In this document: in pieces, positions 1 to 8,518 of the stretch
Position numbering within the stretch: the stretch's first letter is position 1
Layout of the letters: each line of letters begins with the position of its first letter
NCBI GenBank assembly: GCA_030680995.1
Contig: JAUXUM010000104.1
Coordinates: 1-44,251, forward strand
Origin: Devosia sp.
GTDB lineage: Bacteria > Pseudomonadota > Alphaproteobacteria > Rhizobiales > Devosiaceae
Length of the DNA: 44,251 nucleotides
Direction of reading: 5' to 3'
Position numbers and translations under genes: made by a program
The notes under the pieces: generated by a model
Databases searched by the model: none
Seen by the model: the letters and a program-made list of their open reading frames with translations, nothing else
What the model was told of the DNA's origin: nothing

Positions 1-102
1 CGCGGCGGCATCCCGATCGACGTCTTCTGGCAGACCGGCGCGCCGCCCAAGGACCTCTGGCTGCCCGAACAGGGCGTCGCGCCCTATCGCGGGCGGGGAT
101 AG
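1..102 (+). CDS. 3' end of an unidentified protein (partial)
   Basis: An open frame runs from the first base to a TAG at 100-102 and gives a 33-residue C-terminal tail containing [20 protein letters not shown]. The next gene starts 7 bp later on the same strand, so the two may be cotranscribed. I do not recognise the family from this short tail and assign no function. Confidence 0.55.
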   Translation, partial: RGGIPIDVFWQTGAPPKDLWLPEQGVAPYRGRG

Positions 103-109
103 GGCGCGC

Positions 110-1090
110 ATGGCGAGGCCGACGGCCACGGAGACGGCTCCGCCGGCGACGAGGCGGCTGGCGCTGGTGGATCTCTGGCGCGGCATCGCCATCGTGGCGA
201 TGGTCGTCTACCATTTCGCCTGGGATCTGAGCTATTACCAACTCATCGCCACCGATGTAACCACCGACCCAGGCTGGGTTCTCCTGCAGCGGTGCATCCT
301 TTCGAGCTTCCTCCTCCTGGTCGGAGTGAGCCTTGTCCTCGGCCACGGGAGCGGCATCCGCTGGCCCGCCTTCCGGCGGCGGCTGGGGGTGCTCGCCGCG
401 GCGGCGCTGGCGGTCACCGCCGGCACCTGGTGGATGTTCCCCGACTACTTCGTCTTCTTCGGCATCCTCCACGCCATCGCGCTGTTCTCGCTCATGGCGC
501 TGCCTTTTCTGCGCGTCCCGCCCCTTGCTGTGCTCGCCGCCGCCGCGCTGTTCCTGGTGCCGCCGCTGCTCTGGAGCGCGCCCGGGTTCAGCGCCAAACC
601 CCTGGCCTGGATCGGCTTCTGGACGACGCTCCCCGACACCACCGACATCGTCCCCGTCTTCCCCTGGTTCGGCGTGGTGCTGATCGGGGTCGCCCTGGCC
701 CGCCTGGCGCTGGCCACCCCGCTGGCCGGGCGCCTCGCCGCCTGGCAGCCGCGGGCGGCGCTGTCGCGCGTGCTGATCCTGTGCGGACGCTGGAGCCTCC
801 TCATCTACCTCTTGCACCAGCCGACCCTCCTCGGCGGCGTGATGCTCGTGACCCAGCTCAACCCGCCGGTGCTGCAGCCCGAAGTGCTGAGCCGCGAGGA
901 GGGGTTCGTGCAGAGTTGCGAGGCCAGCTGCGCGCAGGGCAAGCCGGCCGCCTATTGCACCGCTTATTGCGGCTGCGCCATCGAGCAGGTGGATGCCGGC
1001 AACCTCTGGGACATGCTGGACCGGCCCGGGCCGGAGCGCGACGCGGCGCTGGCCCCGGTCACGCGCCTCTGCGCGGCGATGGCCGAATAG
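110..1090 (+). CDS. DUF1624 / heparan-alpha-glucosaminide acetyltransferase-like membrane protein
   Basis: The 326-residue product has several hydrophobic segments. Its N-terminus (LALVDLWRGIAIVAMVVYHF, then FFGILHAIALFSL) is characteristic of the DUF1624 branch of the HGSNAT-like acyltransferase family, whose members are inner-membrane proteins thought to move acyl groups to cell-surface sugars. The acceptor here is unknown. The last 60 residues are unusual: after the final membrane segment comes a soluble tail with six clustered cysteines (CEASC, YCTAYCGC) and one more near the end, which could form disulfides or bind metal. The gene follows the upstream gene by 7 bp. The family call is confident; the substrate and the role of the Cys tail are not. 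Confidence 0.8.
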   Translation: MARPTATETAPPATRRLALVDLWRGIAIVAMVVYHFAWDLSYYQLIATDVTTDPGWVLLQRCILSSFLLLVGVSLVLGHGSGIRWPAFRRRLGVLAAAALAVTAGTWWMFPDYFVFFGILHAIALFSLMALPFLRVPPLAVLAAAALFLVPPLLWSAPGFSAKPLAWIGFWTTLPDTTDIVPVFPWFGVVLIGVALARLALATPLAGRLAAWQPRAALSRVLILCGRWSLLIYLLHQPTLLGGVMLVTQLNPPVLQPEVLSREEGFVQSCEASCAQGKPAAYCTAYCGCAIEQVDAGNLWDMLDRPGPERDAALAPVTRLCAAMAE

Positions 1091-1144
1091 GACGCGCCCC
1101 TGCCGCTCCAGCCCCGGTCTCCGCCGGGACTCGCCCCACTCACG

Positions 1145-1186
1145 GACCGTCACCCCGGTGAAAACCGGGGCCCAGTATTCCGTGAG
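1145..1186. repeat. Short dispersed palindromic repeat
   Basis: The stretch contains CACCCCGGTGAAAACCGGGG followed by CCCAGTATTC, the pattern of the intergenic palindromic repeats (hairpin plus CCAGT tail) scattered through alphaproteobacterial genomes. It lies at the broken downstream edge of the relic gene at 1190-1502. Confidence 0.55.
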
Positions 1187-1189
1187 GCA

Positions 1190-1502
1190 GGCGGCGCGGG
1201 CACGGCAGGAATCGTATATTCTTTTGAGACGCGATTCACAGTCTGCCTCGCGAGCGTGCGGGTGCCCTTCGTAAGTATGATCGCGACATCAAAACCGTTG
1301 TCGAAGGCATCGGCTACTATGCCAAGAACGCCCGAGTCTTGCCCGATTGTATCTTTCCAAGAAGCATGCCCGGTCGTTTCGCATCGGTGGTCTGGGACAG
1401 CAGGCTTTCAACCGTTTGGCGGACACAAGCTTCAGCCTCGGGCGACTCCGGCATACCTGATTGGGCGCGGTCTTCTTTCAGACGCTCGTAGTAACTGGTC
1501 AT
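1190..1502 (-). pseudogene. 5' relic of a P-loop (helicase / Z1-like) gene, frameshifted
   Basis: Reading down the minus strand from an ATG at 1502, the product starts MTSYYERL and reaches a Walker A motif, LLGKIQSGKT, then TRAFL before a stop at 1317. One frame over, the same reading continues as GIVADAFDNGFDVAIILTKG and then TRTLARQTVNRVSKEY. One missing base near 1327 therefore explains the break. The rest of the gene is gone and a dispersed repeat sits at the edge. P-loop proteins with this 'GKxQSGKT...TKGT' pattern are helicase-like ATPases often found in restriction or phage-defence operons. The exact family (Z1 or DEAD/DEAH-like) is inferred from memory. Confidence 0.6.
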
Positions 1503-1620
1503 CGCCAATAATACCTCAATGGAATGCGCGTACTGTCTGATCCTTTATAGTGCTGCGTCAACCGAGAAACCTCGACCGAACTGATCCGAGACAGCAATCC
1601 CACGCTGTTGTGGCGCGCGT
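1499..1620 (-). pseudogene. 3' relic of the gene upstream of the P-loop relic
   Basis: On the minus strand an open frame ends with SVEVSRLTQHYKGSDSTRI and IPLRYYWR, and its TGA overlaps the ATG of the P-loop relic as ATGA (1499-1502). That overlap is the usual sign of translational coupling in an operon. The recognisable part covers only about 40 residues; further upstream the frame looks non-coding. In defence operons the partner before such a helicase-like gene is often a GHKL-type ATPase, but the fragment is too short to prove this. Confidence 0.35.
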
Positions 1621-1834
1621 TCACGCCATCTCGCCGGTTGCCTGCCGTGAAGGTGCAGCTTCTGTCCACGCCCCGTCGGACGCCAGGTCGACTTCGGCAA
1701 AGTCCCCGACGATGCGCTGGATTGCGGGCCGCCCCGCCCCCCATTTCCCGCTCTCCTCCACCCGCTTCCGTGCTACCTTCCCCCCTCTCGCGCGCAATCC
1801 TGCGCGCTTGTCCCGATACAGATCGGACTAACTC
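1621..1834. other. Gene-free spacer
   Basis: No coding sequence is supported here. A minus-strand frame (residues reading RPAIQRIVGDFAEVDLA) looks protein-like for about 30 codons but has no start and ends in a stop near 1630, so it may be another relic. The last part should carry the promoter of the gene at 1835. Confidence 0.3.
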
Positions 1835-2185
1835 ATGCAATTCCCCGTTTGGATCAAGCCCGCGCTGCTCGGCGCGGGTGCAGGCGCCGTCGCCCTGGCG
1901 ATCATTGGCTTTTCCTGGGGCGGCTGGGTGACCGGCGGCAGCGCCAGCGACATGGCCAAGAAGCAGTCGCTCGCCGCCATCGCCGCGGCGCTGACACCCT
2001 ATTGCCTCGAGCGCTCGCAATCCGATCCCAATGCGATCGGGGTGCTCGCCGAACTCAAGGCGGCCTCGACCTATGGCCGCCGCGCCATCGTCGAGAAGGC
2101 CGGCTGGGCTACCCCTCTGGGGATGGAAAAGCCCAATACCGAGCTGGCGCAGGCCTGCCAGCTGGCTTTGTCGGCCGCGTTGTAG
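1835..2185 (+). CDS. Conserved hypothetical membrane-anchored protein
   Basis: The 116-residue product has one N-terminal membrane segment (about residues 8-30, rich in Ala/Gly, ending GGWVTGG) followed by a soluble domain of about 85 residues with two cysteines (PYCLERSQSD and LAQACQLA). This shape suggests an inner-membrane protein with a small periplasmic domain. Codon use resembles the neighbours and a homogeneous coding pattern runs to the stop, so I take it as real. Its flanks are relics and repeats and it does not appear to be in an operon. No function can be assigned. Confidence 0.7.
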   Translation: MQFPVWIKPALLGAGAGAVALAIIGFSWGGWVTGGSASDMAKKQSLAAIAAALTPYCLERSQSDPNAIGVLAELKAASTYGRRAIVEKAGWATPLGMEKPNTELAQACQLALSAAL

Positions 2186-2235
2186 CTCCTCTGCGACCGG
2201 CCGGGAGGTTGTCGCAAAGGTTCTGTACCCACCGG

Positions 2236-2350
2236 CCGTCATCCCGTTGCAAAATGGGATCCAGTACGCACAAGGTGAGCGGCTCCATCGCGGAAAGAGG
2301 GCAACGCCGGCGTCTACTGGGTCCTTGTGTGTCAAGCCCAAGGATGACGG
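2236..2350. repeat. Dispersed inverted repeat, followed by a second repeat type
   Basis: CCGTCATCC at the left end is matched by GGATGACGG at the right end, with internal GGGATCCAGT and ACTGGGTCC also in inverted order. This is a long palindromic element of the 'GTCATCC...GGATCCAGT' type common between alphaproteobacterial genes. A different repeat (CCCCTCACCC...CTCTCCCC) follows at about 2400-2446. Together they fill the space between the convergent genes at 1835 and 2463. Confidence 0.65.
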
Positions 2351-2462
2351 CCGGGTGGGGGAGGGGTGCCCCGCCCGGCGCCCAGCGCAAAGACGCAAGG
2401 CCCCCTCACCCGGCGCTGCGCGCCACCCTCTCCCCGACGGGGAGATGAAAAAGGAGCAAGCC

Positions 2463-4268
2463 TCAGTCCTCGCCCATCTTCAGCGCCTTGATGAAGGCCT
2501 CCTGCGGGATCTCGACGCTGCCGAACTGCCGCATCTTCTTTTTGCCGGCCTTTTGTTTCTCCAGCAGCTTGCGCTTGCGGGTGGCGTCGCCGCCATAGCA
2601 CTTGGCGGTCACGTCCTTGCGCATGGCGCGCACCGTCTCCCGCGCGATGATCTTGCCGCCGATCGCCGCCTGGATGGGGATGACGAAGAGGTGCGGCGGG
2701 ATCAGCTCCTTCAATTTTTCGCACATCTGCCTTCCGCGCCCTTCGGCGGCGTTGCGGTGCACCAGCATACTGAGCGCGTCGACCGGCTCGGCATTGACCA
2801 GGATGGAGAGCTTCACCAGGTCGCCCTCGCGGTAATCGCCCAGCGTATAGTCGAAGCTGGCATAGCCCTTACTGACCGATTTGAGCCGGTCGTAGAAATC
2901 GAACACCACCTCGTTCAATGGCAGGTCGTATTCGACCATCGCCCGGTTGCCGACATAGCTCATATTGCGCTGCACGCCGCGCCGGTCCTGGCAGAGCTTC
3001 AGGATCGAACCCAGATATTCGTCGGGAGTGAGGATGGTCGCCTTGATCCATGGCTCGCGGATTTCGGCGATCTTGACCACGTCCGGCAGGTCGGCCGGAT
3101 TGTGCAGCATCATCACCTCGTTGTTGGTGAGGTGCACCTCGTAGACTACCGAGGGCGCGGTGGCGATCAGGTCGAGGTTGAACTCGCGGGAGAGCCGCTC
3201 CTGGATGATTTCGAGGTGGAGGAGCCCCAAAAATCCGCAGCGGAAGCCGAAGCCGAGCGCCGCCGAGGTTTCCATCTCGAAGGAGAAGCTCGCGTCGTTG
3301 AGCCGGAGCTTGCCCATGGCGGCGCGCAGATCGTCGAAATCGTTGGCGTCGACGGGAAACAGCCCGCAGAACACGACGGGTTGTGCCGGTCTAAAGCCCG
3401 GCAGGGGTGATTGTGTCGGGCGCTTGTCGTCGGTGATGGTGTCGCCGACATTGGTGTCGGCCACTTCCTTGATGCTTGCGGTAAAGAACCCGATCTCGCC
3501 GGGGCCGAGTTCGCCGATATCGACCAGCTTGGGGGTGAAGACGCCGACCCGGTCGAGCTCGTAGGTGGCGTTGGCGTTCATCATCCGGATCTTCTGGCCC
3601 TTGCGGATGCGGCCGTCGATCACCCGGATCAGTACCACGACGCCGAGATAGACGTCGTACCAGCTATCCACCAGCAGCGCCTTGAGCGGGGCGTTCTCGT
3701 CGCCCCTGGGCGCCGGCAGGCGATGGATGATGGCCTCGAGCACGCTGTCGACGCCCAGCCCGGTCTTGGCCGAGATCTCGAGCGCGTCCGACGCATCGAG
3801 CCCGATCACGTCCTCGATCTGCTGCTTGACACGGGGGACGTCGGCGGCGGGCAGGTCCACTTTGTTGAGCACCGGGACGATCTCGTGCCTGGCATCGAGC
3901 GCGTGGTAGACATTGGCGAGGGTCTGCGCCTCGACGCCCTGGGATGCGTCGACCACCAGCAGTGAGCCCTCGACGGCGGCGAGCGAGCGGGAGACCTCGT
4001 AGGCGAAGTCGACGTGGCCGGGTGTGTCGATAAGGTTGAGGACGTAGTTCTCCCCGTCCTTGGCGTGATAGTTGAGCCGGACGGTCTGCGCCTTGATGGT
4101 GATGCCGCGCTCGCGCTCGATATCCATCGAGTCGAGCACCTGCTCCTTCATCTCGCGCGCCTCCAGCCCGCCGGTCATCTGGATCAGCCGGTCGGCGAGA
4201 GTGGATTTGCCATGGTCGATATGGGCGACGATGGAGAAATTGCGGATGTTCTTGAGGGGCACGGACAT
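2463..4268 (-). CDS. lepA: Elongation factor 4 (LepA), ribosomal back-translocase GTPase
   Basis: The 601-residue product has the full LepA length. The G domain shows AHIDHGKST (G1), DTPGH (G3) and NKVD (G4), followed by the domain II barrel, the EF-G-like domains and the LepA-specific C-terminal domain ending near [20 protein letters not shown]. LepA binds ribosomes and uses GTP to assist elongation or 30S maturation under stress. The ATG at 4268 precedes [20 protein letters not shown], the expected N-terminus. No operon partner is seen: both flanks are repeat-filled spacers. Confidence 0.98.
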   Translation of the reverse strand: MSVPLKNIRNFSIVAHIDHGKSTLADRLIQMTGGLEAREMKEQVLDSMDIERERGITIKAQTVRLNYHAKDGENYVLNLIDTPGHVDFAYEVSRSLAAVEGSLLVVDASQGVEAQTLANVYHALDARHEIVPVLNKVDLPAADVPRVKQQIEDVIGLDASDALEISAKTGLGVDSVLEAIIHRLPAPRGDENAPLKALLVDSWYDVYLGVVVLIRVIDGRIRKGQKIRMMNANATYELDRVGVFTPKLVDIGELGPGEIGFFTASIKEVADTNVGDTITDDKRPTQSPLPGFRPAQPVVFCGLFPVDANDFDDLRAAMGKLRLNDASFSFEMETSAALGFGFRCGFLGLLHLEIIQERLSREFNLDLIATAPSVVYEVHLTNNEVMMLHNPADLPDVVKIAEIREPWIKATILTPDEYLGSILKLCQDRRGVQRNMSYVGNRAMVEYDLPLNEVVFDFYDRLKSVSKGYASFDYTLGDYREGDLVKLSILVNAEPVDALSMLVHRNAAEGRGRQMCEKLKELIPPHLFVIPIQAAIGGKIIARETVRAMRKDVTAKCYGGDATRKRKLLEKQKAGKKKMRQFGSVEIPQEAFIKALKMGED

Positions 4269-4392
4269 GTGTATTCCAGATGCGCGCTACGCGCCGCTTG
4301 GCCGCGCTGATAGCAGGAACGGGCGGCGCGCGCAAAGCTGGTTTATGGGGGCTTAACTGGGCGGAGTGCACTCGCAGCCGATCTCCACAGCA

Positions 4393-4522
4393 TCACCCCT
4401 CACCCGGACCGCTGCGCGATCCGACCTCTCCCCTGAGGGGCGAGGTAGTCCGGTGGCAATGCGGCGTCCTTCACCTCTTCCCTCAGGGGAGAGGTCGGTC
4501 CAAAGGACCGGGTGAGGGGTGA
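4393..4522. repeat. Large inverted repeat (about 130 bp)
   Basis: The left arm CACCCCTCACCCGG...CGACCTCTCCCCTGAGGGG is matched by a right arm CCCTCAGGGGAGAGGTCGG...CCGGGTGAGGGGTG, with a central loop of about 40 bp. It belongs to the same CCCTCACCC/CTCTCCCC family as the copies near 2400 and 19121. It occupies most of the 324-bp space between lepA and the broken gene at 4593. Confidence 0.75.
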
Positions 4523-4592
4523 GAAGTGTCAAAACCGGGTCGTCGTCGGTGCCAAAGCATGATTGGGCTCCCCAAAAAAGGAGTCCCCCGCC

Positions 4593-5068
4593 ATGACGCT
4601 GATTTTTTCCGGCATGCCCAGCGAACGCGCCGCCGCCTGGCGCGCCGGGGCGCCCGATGCCAACGGGCAGGCGCCCGAGCGGCACATCTCCGACGGCGAC
4701 GGGGTGCCCTGCCGGCATTGCCTCGGCTATGTGCAACCAGGGCGAGCCCTATCTGCTGCTGGCCTACCGGCCGTTCCCGGCGCCGCAGCCCTATGCCGAG
4801 GTGGGGCCGGTGTTCCTCCACGCCGAGCCATGCTCGGCCTACGGTCCGGCCGCAGGCCTGCCGGCACGTCGCAGGAACGGCGGGCAGCGCCCAGATTCTG
4901 CGCGGCTACGGGGCGGACGACCAGATCGTCTACGGCACCGGAAGTGTAGTGCGGCCGGCCCAGATCGAGGCGGTGGCGGAAGCCATCCTGGCCCGCCCCG
5001 ACGTCGCCTATGTGCACATGCGCTCGGCCGCCAATAACTGCTTCACGTTGCGGATCGACCGCGCCTGA
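4593..5068 (+). pseudogene. DUF1203-family gene with two frameshifts
   Basis: Three overlapping frames join into one recognisable protein. MTLIFSGMPSERAAAWRAG to CRHCLGYV is in one frame; GEPYLLLAYRPFPAPQPYAE and VGPVFLHAEPCSAYG in the next; RGYGADDQIVYGTG and VAYVHMRSAANNCFTLRIDR in the third. The shifts lie near 4732 and between about 4850 and 4885, and each needs one extra base. The order and motifs match the DUF1203 family of small cytoplasmic proteins of unknown function. Because the coding signal is otherwise intact, either a recent pseudogene or two sequencing errors would explain it. A ribosome-binding-like GGAG lies about 8 bp before the ATG. Confidence 0.7.
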
Positions 5069-5097
5069 GGGGGCTGATCGCGCCCCTGGGGCCAGCC

Positions 5098-5427
5098 TCA
5101 GGGGCCGCAGTAGAAGCGGTATCCGCCGCCTTCGAGCCGCCGGCAATTGGGGTACTCCACTGGTGGCCGGCGATGGATCCAGTATTCGGTGCCGAATATC
5201 TGGTAGGTGCAGACCAGCGCCACCTGCCCGCCGATGCTCTCGAGGCGGGCGTCCCTGACCCGGCTGCTCTGGTTGGTGGCGGTCCAGCCGGCATCGCCGG
5301 TGTGCGAGACAACGCCCGAGGCTTCTGCGGGGCAATCATACACGATGTGGGGCGCCGCCTGTGCCTCGATCGTCGTCTCGCCCATCAGGCCCAGGAAGGC
5401 AAATGTTGCAAGTAGATAGGGTCTCAT
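5098..5427 (-). CDS. Small secreted protein of unknown function
   Basis: The product is about 109 residues with a signal peptide (MRPYLLATFAFLGLMGETTI then EAQAAP, cleavage probably after AQA). The mature part has four cysteines (YDCP, LVCTY, NCRR, YCGP), consistent with two disulfides in the periplasm. I chose the second ATG (5427) because GAGGAG lies 7 bp upstream of it; the ATG at 5433 is too close to that site. The gene is divergent from the extensin-like gene. The family is not recognised. Confidence 0.7.
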   Translation of the reverse strand: MRPYLLATFAFLGLMGETTIEAQAAPHIVYDCPAEASGVVSHTGDAGWTATNQSSRVRDARLESIGGQVALVCTYQIFGTEYWIHRRPPVEYPNCRRLEGGGYRFYCGP

Positions 5428-5648
5428 GATCATGCTCCTCGATGACGCTGCCGGATGGTTCCGGACGCGAGCAAGAATCGGGCTGGGCCAGTGAACCGCA
5501 GATGAATGGCAAGGCGCTGCGAAGAGAACTCGGAGTCTTGGTTAACCCCTTGTTGCGGCGAGCGATTGCCTTGGTGCGGGCGTGCGGCGGGACGGTAATC
5601 CACCCCGGACCGAGGCAACCTCAGGCCGGGCTGCCGCGTTGCCCGCGG

Positions 5649-6449
5649 ATGCGGATGACCGTGGCACTGATATTCCTGACGCTCGCCCTTCCGGCCCAGG
5701 CGCAGCAGATCCCCGTGCCGCTGCCGCGGTCGCGGCCGGACGTCGTGGCGGCGCCGGGTATACCGCTGCCGAGGCCACGGCCGGCGCCAGGGGCAACCTT
5801 GCCCGAGACGGCGGCCCCGGCTGAACAGGCTCCGGATTCCGCGGGCCCCGTCGAGCCCGAGGGTGAACCGGAAGCGCCCAAGCCGCCGCGCGTCTACCAG
5901 ACCGCCTGTCCGGCGGTGCTTGCGGGGATGGTCGAGGCACGGACGCTGCCGCCCCTCGCCGAGAACCAGTGCGGCGAGCGCTCGCCGCTGGCGGTCACCG
6001 GCGTCCTCGCCAACGGCCGCATGGTCGCGCTTTCCGCGGAAGCGGTGCTCGATTGCGGCATGGCGACGGCGCTGCCGGCATGGGTCGCGGCGATCGACTC
6101 GTACCTTGTGGCGCGCGAGAACACCCGTATCGACGCCATCCTCGTCGGCACCTCCTACATGTGCCGGCCGCGCAACCACGTCGAGGACGCCGATCTCTCC
6201 GAGCACGGCTTTGCCAACGCCCTCGACGTCATGGGCTTCAAGCTCGCGGACGGCCGCACCGTCACCCTGCCGGAGGGCTGGGCCGACGCGCTTTCGCCAG
6301 AGGGGCGGCTCCTGCGCTTCGCCCACGACGCGGGCTGCGCCAGTTTCACCACCACGCTGGGGCCGGAGGCCAATGCCCAGCACGGCGACCATCTGCATCT
6401 GGACCTGGGCTGCCACGGTCAGAACTGCACGGGCCGGCTCTGCGAATAG
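5649..6449 (+). CDS. Extensin-like C-terminal domain protein (secreted)
   Basis: From the ATG at 5649 the product is 266 residues: a signal peptide (MRMTVALIFLTLALPAQA), a Pro/Arg/Glu-rich linker (about residues 20-80) and an extensin-like C-terminal domain. That domain carries several conserved Cys, the HGFANALDVMGF segment and a late HGDHLHLDLGC motif that resembles the metal-binding His/Asp site of D-Ala-D-Ala peptidase-like folds. Such proteins are periplasmic and probably act on peptidoglycan, but the reaction is unproven. The frame extends upstream to 5442, but that part has no signal peptide and looks non-coding. The stop lies inside a perfect 18-bp tandem duplication. Confidence 0.8.
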   Translation: MRMTVALIFLTLALPAQAQQIPVPLPRSRPDVVAAPGIPLPRPRPAPGATLPETAAPAEQAPDSAGPVEPEGEPEAPKPPRVYQTACPAVLAGMVEARTLPPLAENQCGERSPLAVTGVLANGRMVALSAEAVLDCGMATALPAWVAAIDSYLVARENTRIDAILVGTSYMCRPRNHVEDADLSEHGFANALDVMGFKLADGRTVTLPEGWADALSPEGRLLRFAHDAGCASFTTTLGPEANAQHGDHLHLDLGCHGQNCTGRLCE

Positions 6450-6471
6450 GGTCGGCTCTGCGAATAGGGTC
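6436..6471. repeat. 18-bp tandem duplication across a stop codon
   Basis: The unit GGCTCTGCGAATAGGGTC occurs twice, at 6436-6453 and 6454-6471. The first copy contains the stop codon of the extensin-like gene, so the duplication does not change that protein. It looks like a simple slippage product. Confidence 0.85.
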
Positions 6472-6640
6472 GGCGCGCCTCGTTTTTCCAACGCGGACGA
6501 TGGATCGGCCGGGGGCGGTCGCGCTCCGGCGGACCTCGCCCATGTTCCGGCGATTCGGGACGCCGCCATGCTCTCCCGGGAGGCCTGGTTCGAAGCAACC
6601 GGGTGGGGGGGCCGGCATACTTGCGCCACCGGCACACACA

Positions 6641-6667
6641 TCCTAGAATTTTCCCAATTCAATAGGA
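6641..6667. promoter_or_regulatory. Candidate iron-control (Irr-type) operator upstream of mbfA
   Basis: TCCTAGAATT and AATTCAATAGGA form an AT-rich inverted repeat, imperfect by a 2-base insertion, within 40 bp of the mbfA start. In rhizobia mbfA is known to be repressed by Irr through ICE motifs of the TAGAA...TTCTA type. The match here is partial, so the assignment is an inference. Confidence 0.4.
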
Positions 6668-6678
6668 CCATTTTCCTT

Positions 6679-7662
6679 ATGCTTTCTCGTTTTCTCCACC
6701 CCAACAAGCGCGATTTCTCCTCGCTCGACGCCCGCGAGATCCTCTCCCTCGCCATCGCCGCCGAGGAGGAGGACGGCGGCATCTATGCCGAATTCGCAAC
6801 CCGGCTCGGCGACAAATATCCCGGCTCGGCGGCCGTGTTCGAGGGCATGGCGGCCGAGGAGGACGAGCACCGGCGCCGCCTGCTCGACCTCTACCAGGAA
6901 AAATTCGGGCCGCGCCTGGTGCCGATCCGCCGCGAGCATGTGCGCGGCTTCCTTACCCGCAAGCCGGTCTGGCTGATGAAGAATCTGAGCCTCGATGCCG
7001 TCCGTCAGCAGGTCTGGGAGATGGAGGAGGCCGCCTACCGCTTTTACATGGAGGCGGCCAGGCAGACGACGGACGCCGCCATCCGCAAGCTCCTGGGCGA
7101 TCTCGCGGTGCAGGAGCGGGCCCATGCCGACGCCGCCGACAAGCTCGATGCCGAGAACCTGGGCGCCGAGGGCCGCAGCGCCGAACAGCGCGAAGAGCAC
7201 CGGCAGTTCGTTCTGACCTATGTGCAGCCGGGGCTGGCCGGGCTGATGGATGGCTCGGTCTCCACCCTGGCGCCGGTCTTTGCCGCGGCCTTTGCCACCG
7301 GCAACACCTGGCAGACCTTCCTCGTCGGCCTGGCCGCCGCGGTCGGGGCCGGCATCTCCATGGGGTTCACCGAAGCCGCCTCCGACGACGGCAGGCTCAC
7401 CGGGCGCGGCTCGCCCTTGAAGCGCGGGCTGGCGGCCGGGGTGATGACCGCGGTAGGCGGGCTCGGCCATGCGCTGCCCTATCTGATCCACGATTTCTTC
7501 GTTGCCACCACGGTCGCGGTGATCGTGGTGCTGATCGAGCTCTGGGCCATCGCCTTCATCCAGAACCGCTATATGCAGACCCCGTTCTGGCGCGCCGTGC
7601 TGCAGGTGGTGCTGGGCGGCTCGCTGGTCTTTGCCGCGGGAATCCTGATAGGAAGCGCCTGA
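6679..7662 (+). CDS. mbfA: MbfA: ferritin-like domain fused to a VIT/CCC1 iron exporter
   Basis: The 327-residue product joins a cytoplasmic rubrerythrin/ferritin-like four-helix domain (about residues 15-165) to a VIT1/CCC1-type membrane domain (about 170-327). Candidate metal ligands are in AAEEEDGGIYAEF, AAEEDEHRRRLLDLY, WEMEEAAYRFYMEA and AVQERAHADAADKL; GLMDGSVSTLAPVFAAAFAT opens the membrane domain. Known MbfA proteins export iron from the cytoplasm and protect against iron and peroxide stress. The ATG at 6679 is chosen because the ferritin domain starts right after it, although the frame is open far upstream. An Irr-like inverted repeat lies just upstream. The hydrolase gene follows after 22 bp. 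Confidence 0.93.
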   Translation: MLSRFLHPNKRDFSSLDAREILSLAIAAEEEDGGIYAEFATRLGDKYPGSAAVFEGMAAEEDEHRRRLLDLYQEKFGPRLVPIRREHVRGFLTRKPVWLMKNLSLDAVRQQVWEMEEAAYRFYMEAARQTTDAAIRKLLGDLAVQERAHADAADKLDAENLGAEGRSAEQREEHRQFVLTYVQPGLAGLMDGSVSTLAPVFAAAFATGNTWQTFLVGLAAAVGAGISMGFTEAASDDGRLTGRGSPLKRGLAAGVMTAVGGLGHALPYLIHDFFVATTVAVIVVLIELWAIAFIQNRYMQTPFWRAVLQVVLGGSLVFAAGILIGSA

Positions 7663-7684
7663 CCGGGGGGAGGGGGTGCTCCGG

Positions 7685-8518
7685 ATGCGGCAAATTCTCA
7701 CCGATGACGGAGTCCCCATCGTCTACGGCGATTTCGGTCCGCGGAACGCGACTCCGGTCGTGCTCTGTCACGGGCTGGCGGCGGCGGGGGAACAGCTGGA
7801 AGCCGATGCCCGGTATTTCGCCGGGTTGGGCTATCGCGTGCTGGTGCCCGATCTGCGCGGCCACGGGACATCCGGCAGGCCGGTCCCGCTCTCGGCCGCG
7901 GGCTTTTCCATCCCGCGCATGGCGGACGATCTTCTCGCCGTGCTGGATGATGTCGCGGTCGGCCCGGTGCATTGGGTCGGCAATTCGCTGGGCGGCATCC
8001 TGGCGCTGCAGCTGCTGGCGCAGCACGAGGCGCGCATAAAGACGCTGGCAACCTTCGGCACCGCCTACCGGCTGAGCCTGCCGCGCTGGGGCGCGCGGTT
8101 CATCCCCCTGGGATATGCGCTCCTCGGGCCGCGACTGATCGCGGGGATGACCGCCTGGGGCACGACTCGAAACCCGGCGGCGCGCCCGGTGATCGAAAAA
8201 CTGGTGGCCCAGTTCGACCCCGAGGTCGGCCGCTTCGTCGCCGGGAACCTCGCCAGCTATGATCTGATCGCCAATGCGCGGGCGGCAAAATTGCCGATCC
8301 TGATGCTGCGTGGCGGGCGCGATTTCCAGGTCAACGCGGCGCTCGGCCCGACGCTCGCCGCGATGCGGGATCGGCCGAACTTCACCCTGGTCGAAGTGCC
8401 CGGGGGCGGGCATTGCGCCAATCTCGACGCGGCCGACGTCCTGCGCGCGGAATTGGTGAGGTTCTGGAAGGATCGCCAGGCGCCTCCGCCCGGCGCACTG
8501 GATGCCTATCCCGCGTGA
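7685..8518 (+). CDS. Alpha/beta hydrolase
   Basis: The product is about 277 residues with the alpha/beta-hydrolase core: oxyanion region VVLCHGLAAAGEQL, the LRGHGTS turn, the nucleophile elbow GNSLGG (Ser), and a late GGGHC carrying the catalytic His. The acid is probably the Asp in RGGRDFQV. It acts on an ester, lactone or similar bond in the cytoplasm; the substrate cannot be told from sequence. A GGGGGAGGGGG tract lies about 9 bp before the ATG at 7685, which I prefer to the GTG at 7676. It may be cotranscribed with mbfA. Its 3' end overlaps a relic on the other strand. Confidence 0.88.
   Translation: MRQILTDDGVPIVYGDFGPRNATPVVLCHGLAAAGEQLEADARYFAGLGYRVLVPDLRGHGTSGRPVPLSAAGFSIPRMADDLLAVLDDVAVGPVHWVGNSLGGILALQLLAQHEARIKTLATFGTAYRLSLPRWGARFIPLGYALLGPRLIAGMTAWGTTRNPAARPVIEKLVAQFDPEVGRFVAGNLASYDLIANARAAKLPILMLRGGRDFQVNAALGPTLAAMRDRPNFTLVEVPGGGHCANLDAADVLRAELVRFWKDRQAPPPGALDAYPA

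Noticed and set aside
4393-4522. CRISPR array or riboswitch at the large palindrome after lepA
   Set aside because: There is one inverted pair, not spaced direct repeats, and the same element type recurs elsewhere in the window, so it is a dispersed repeat.
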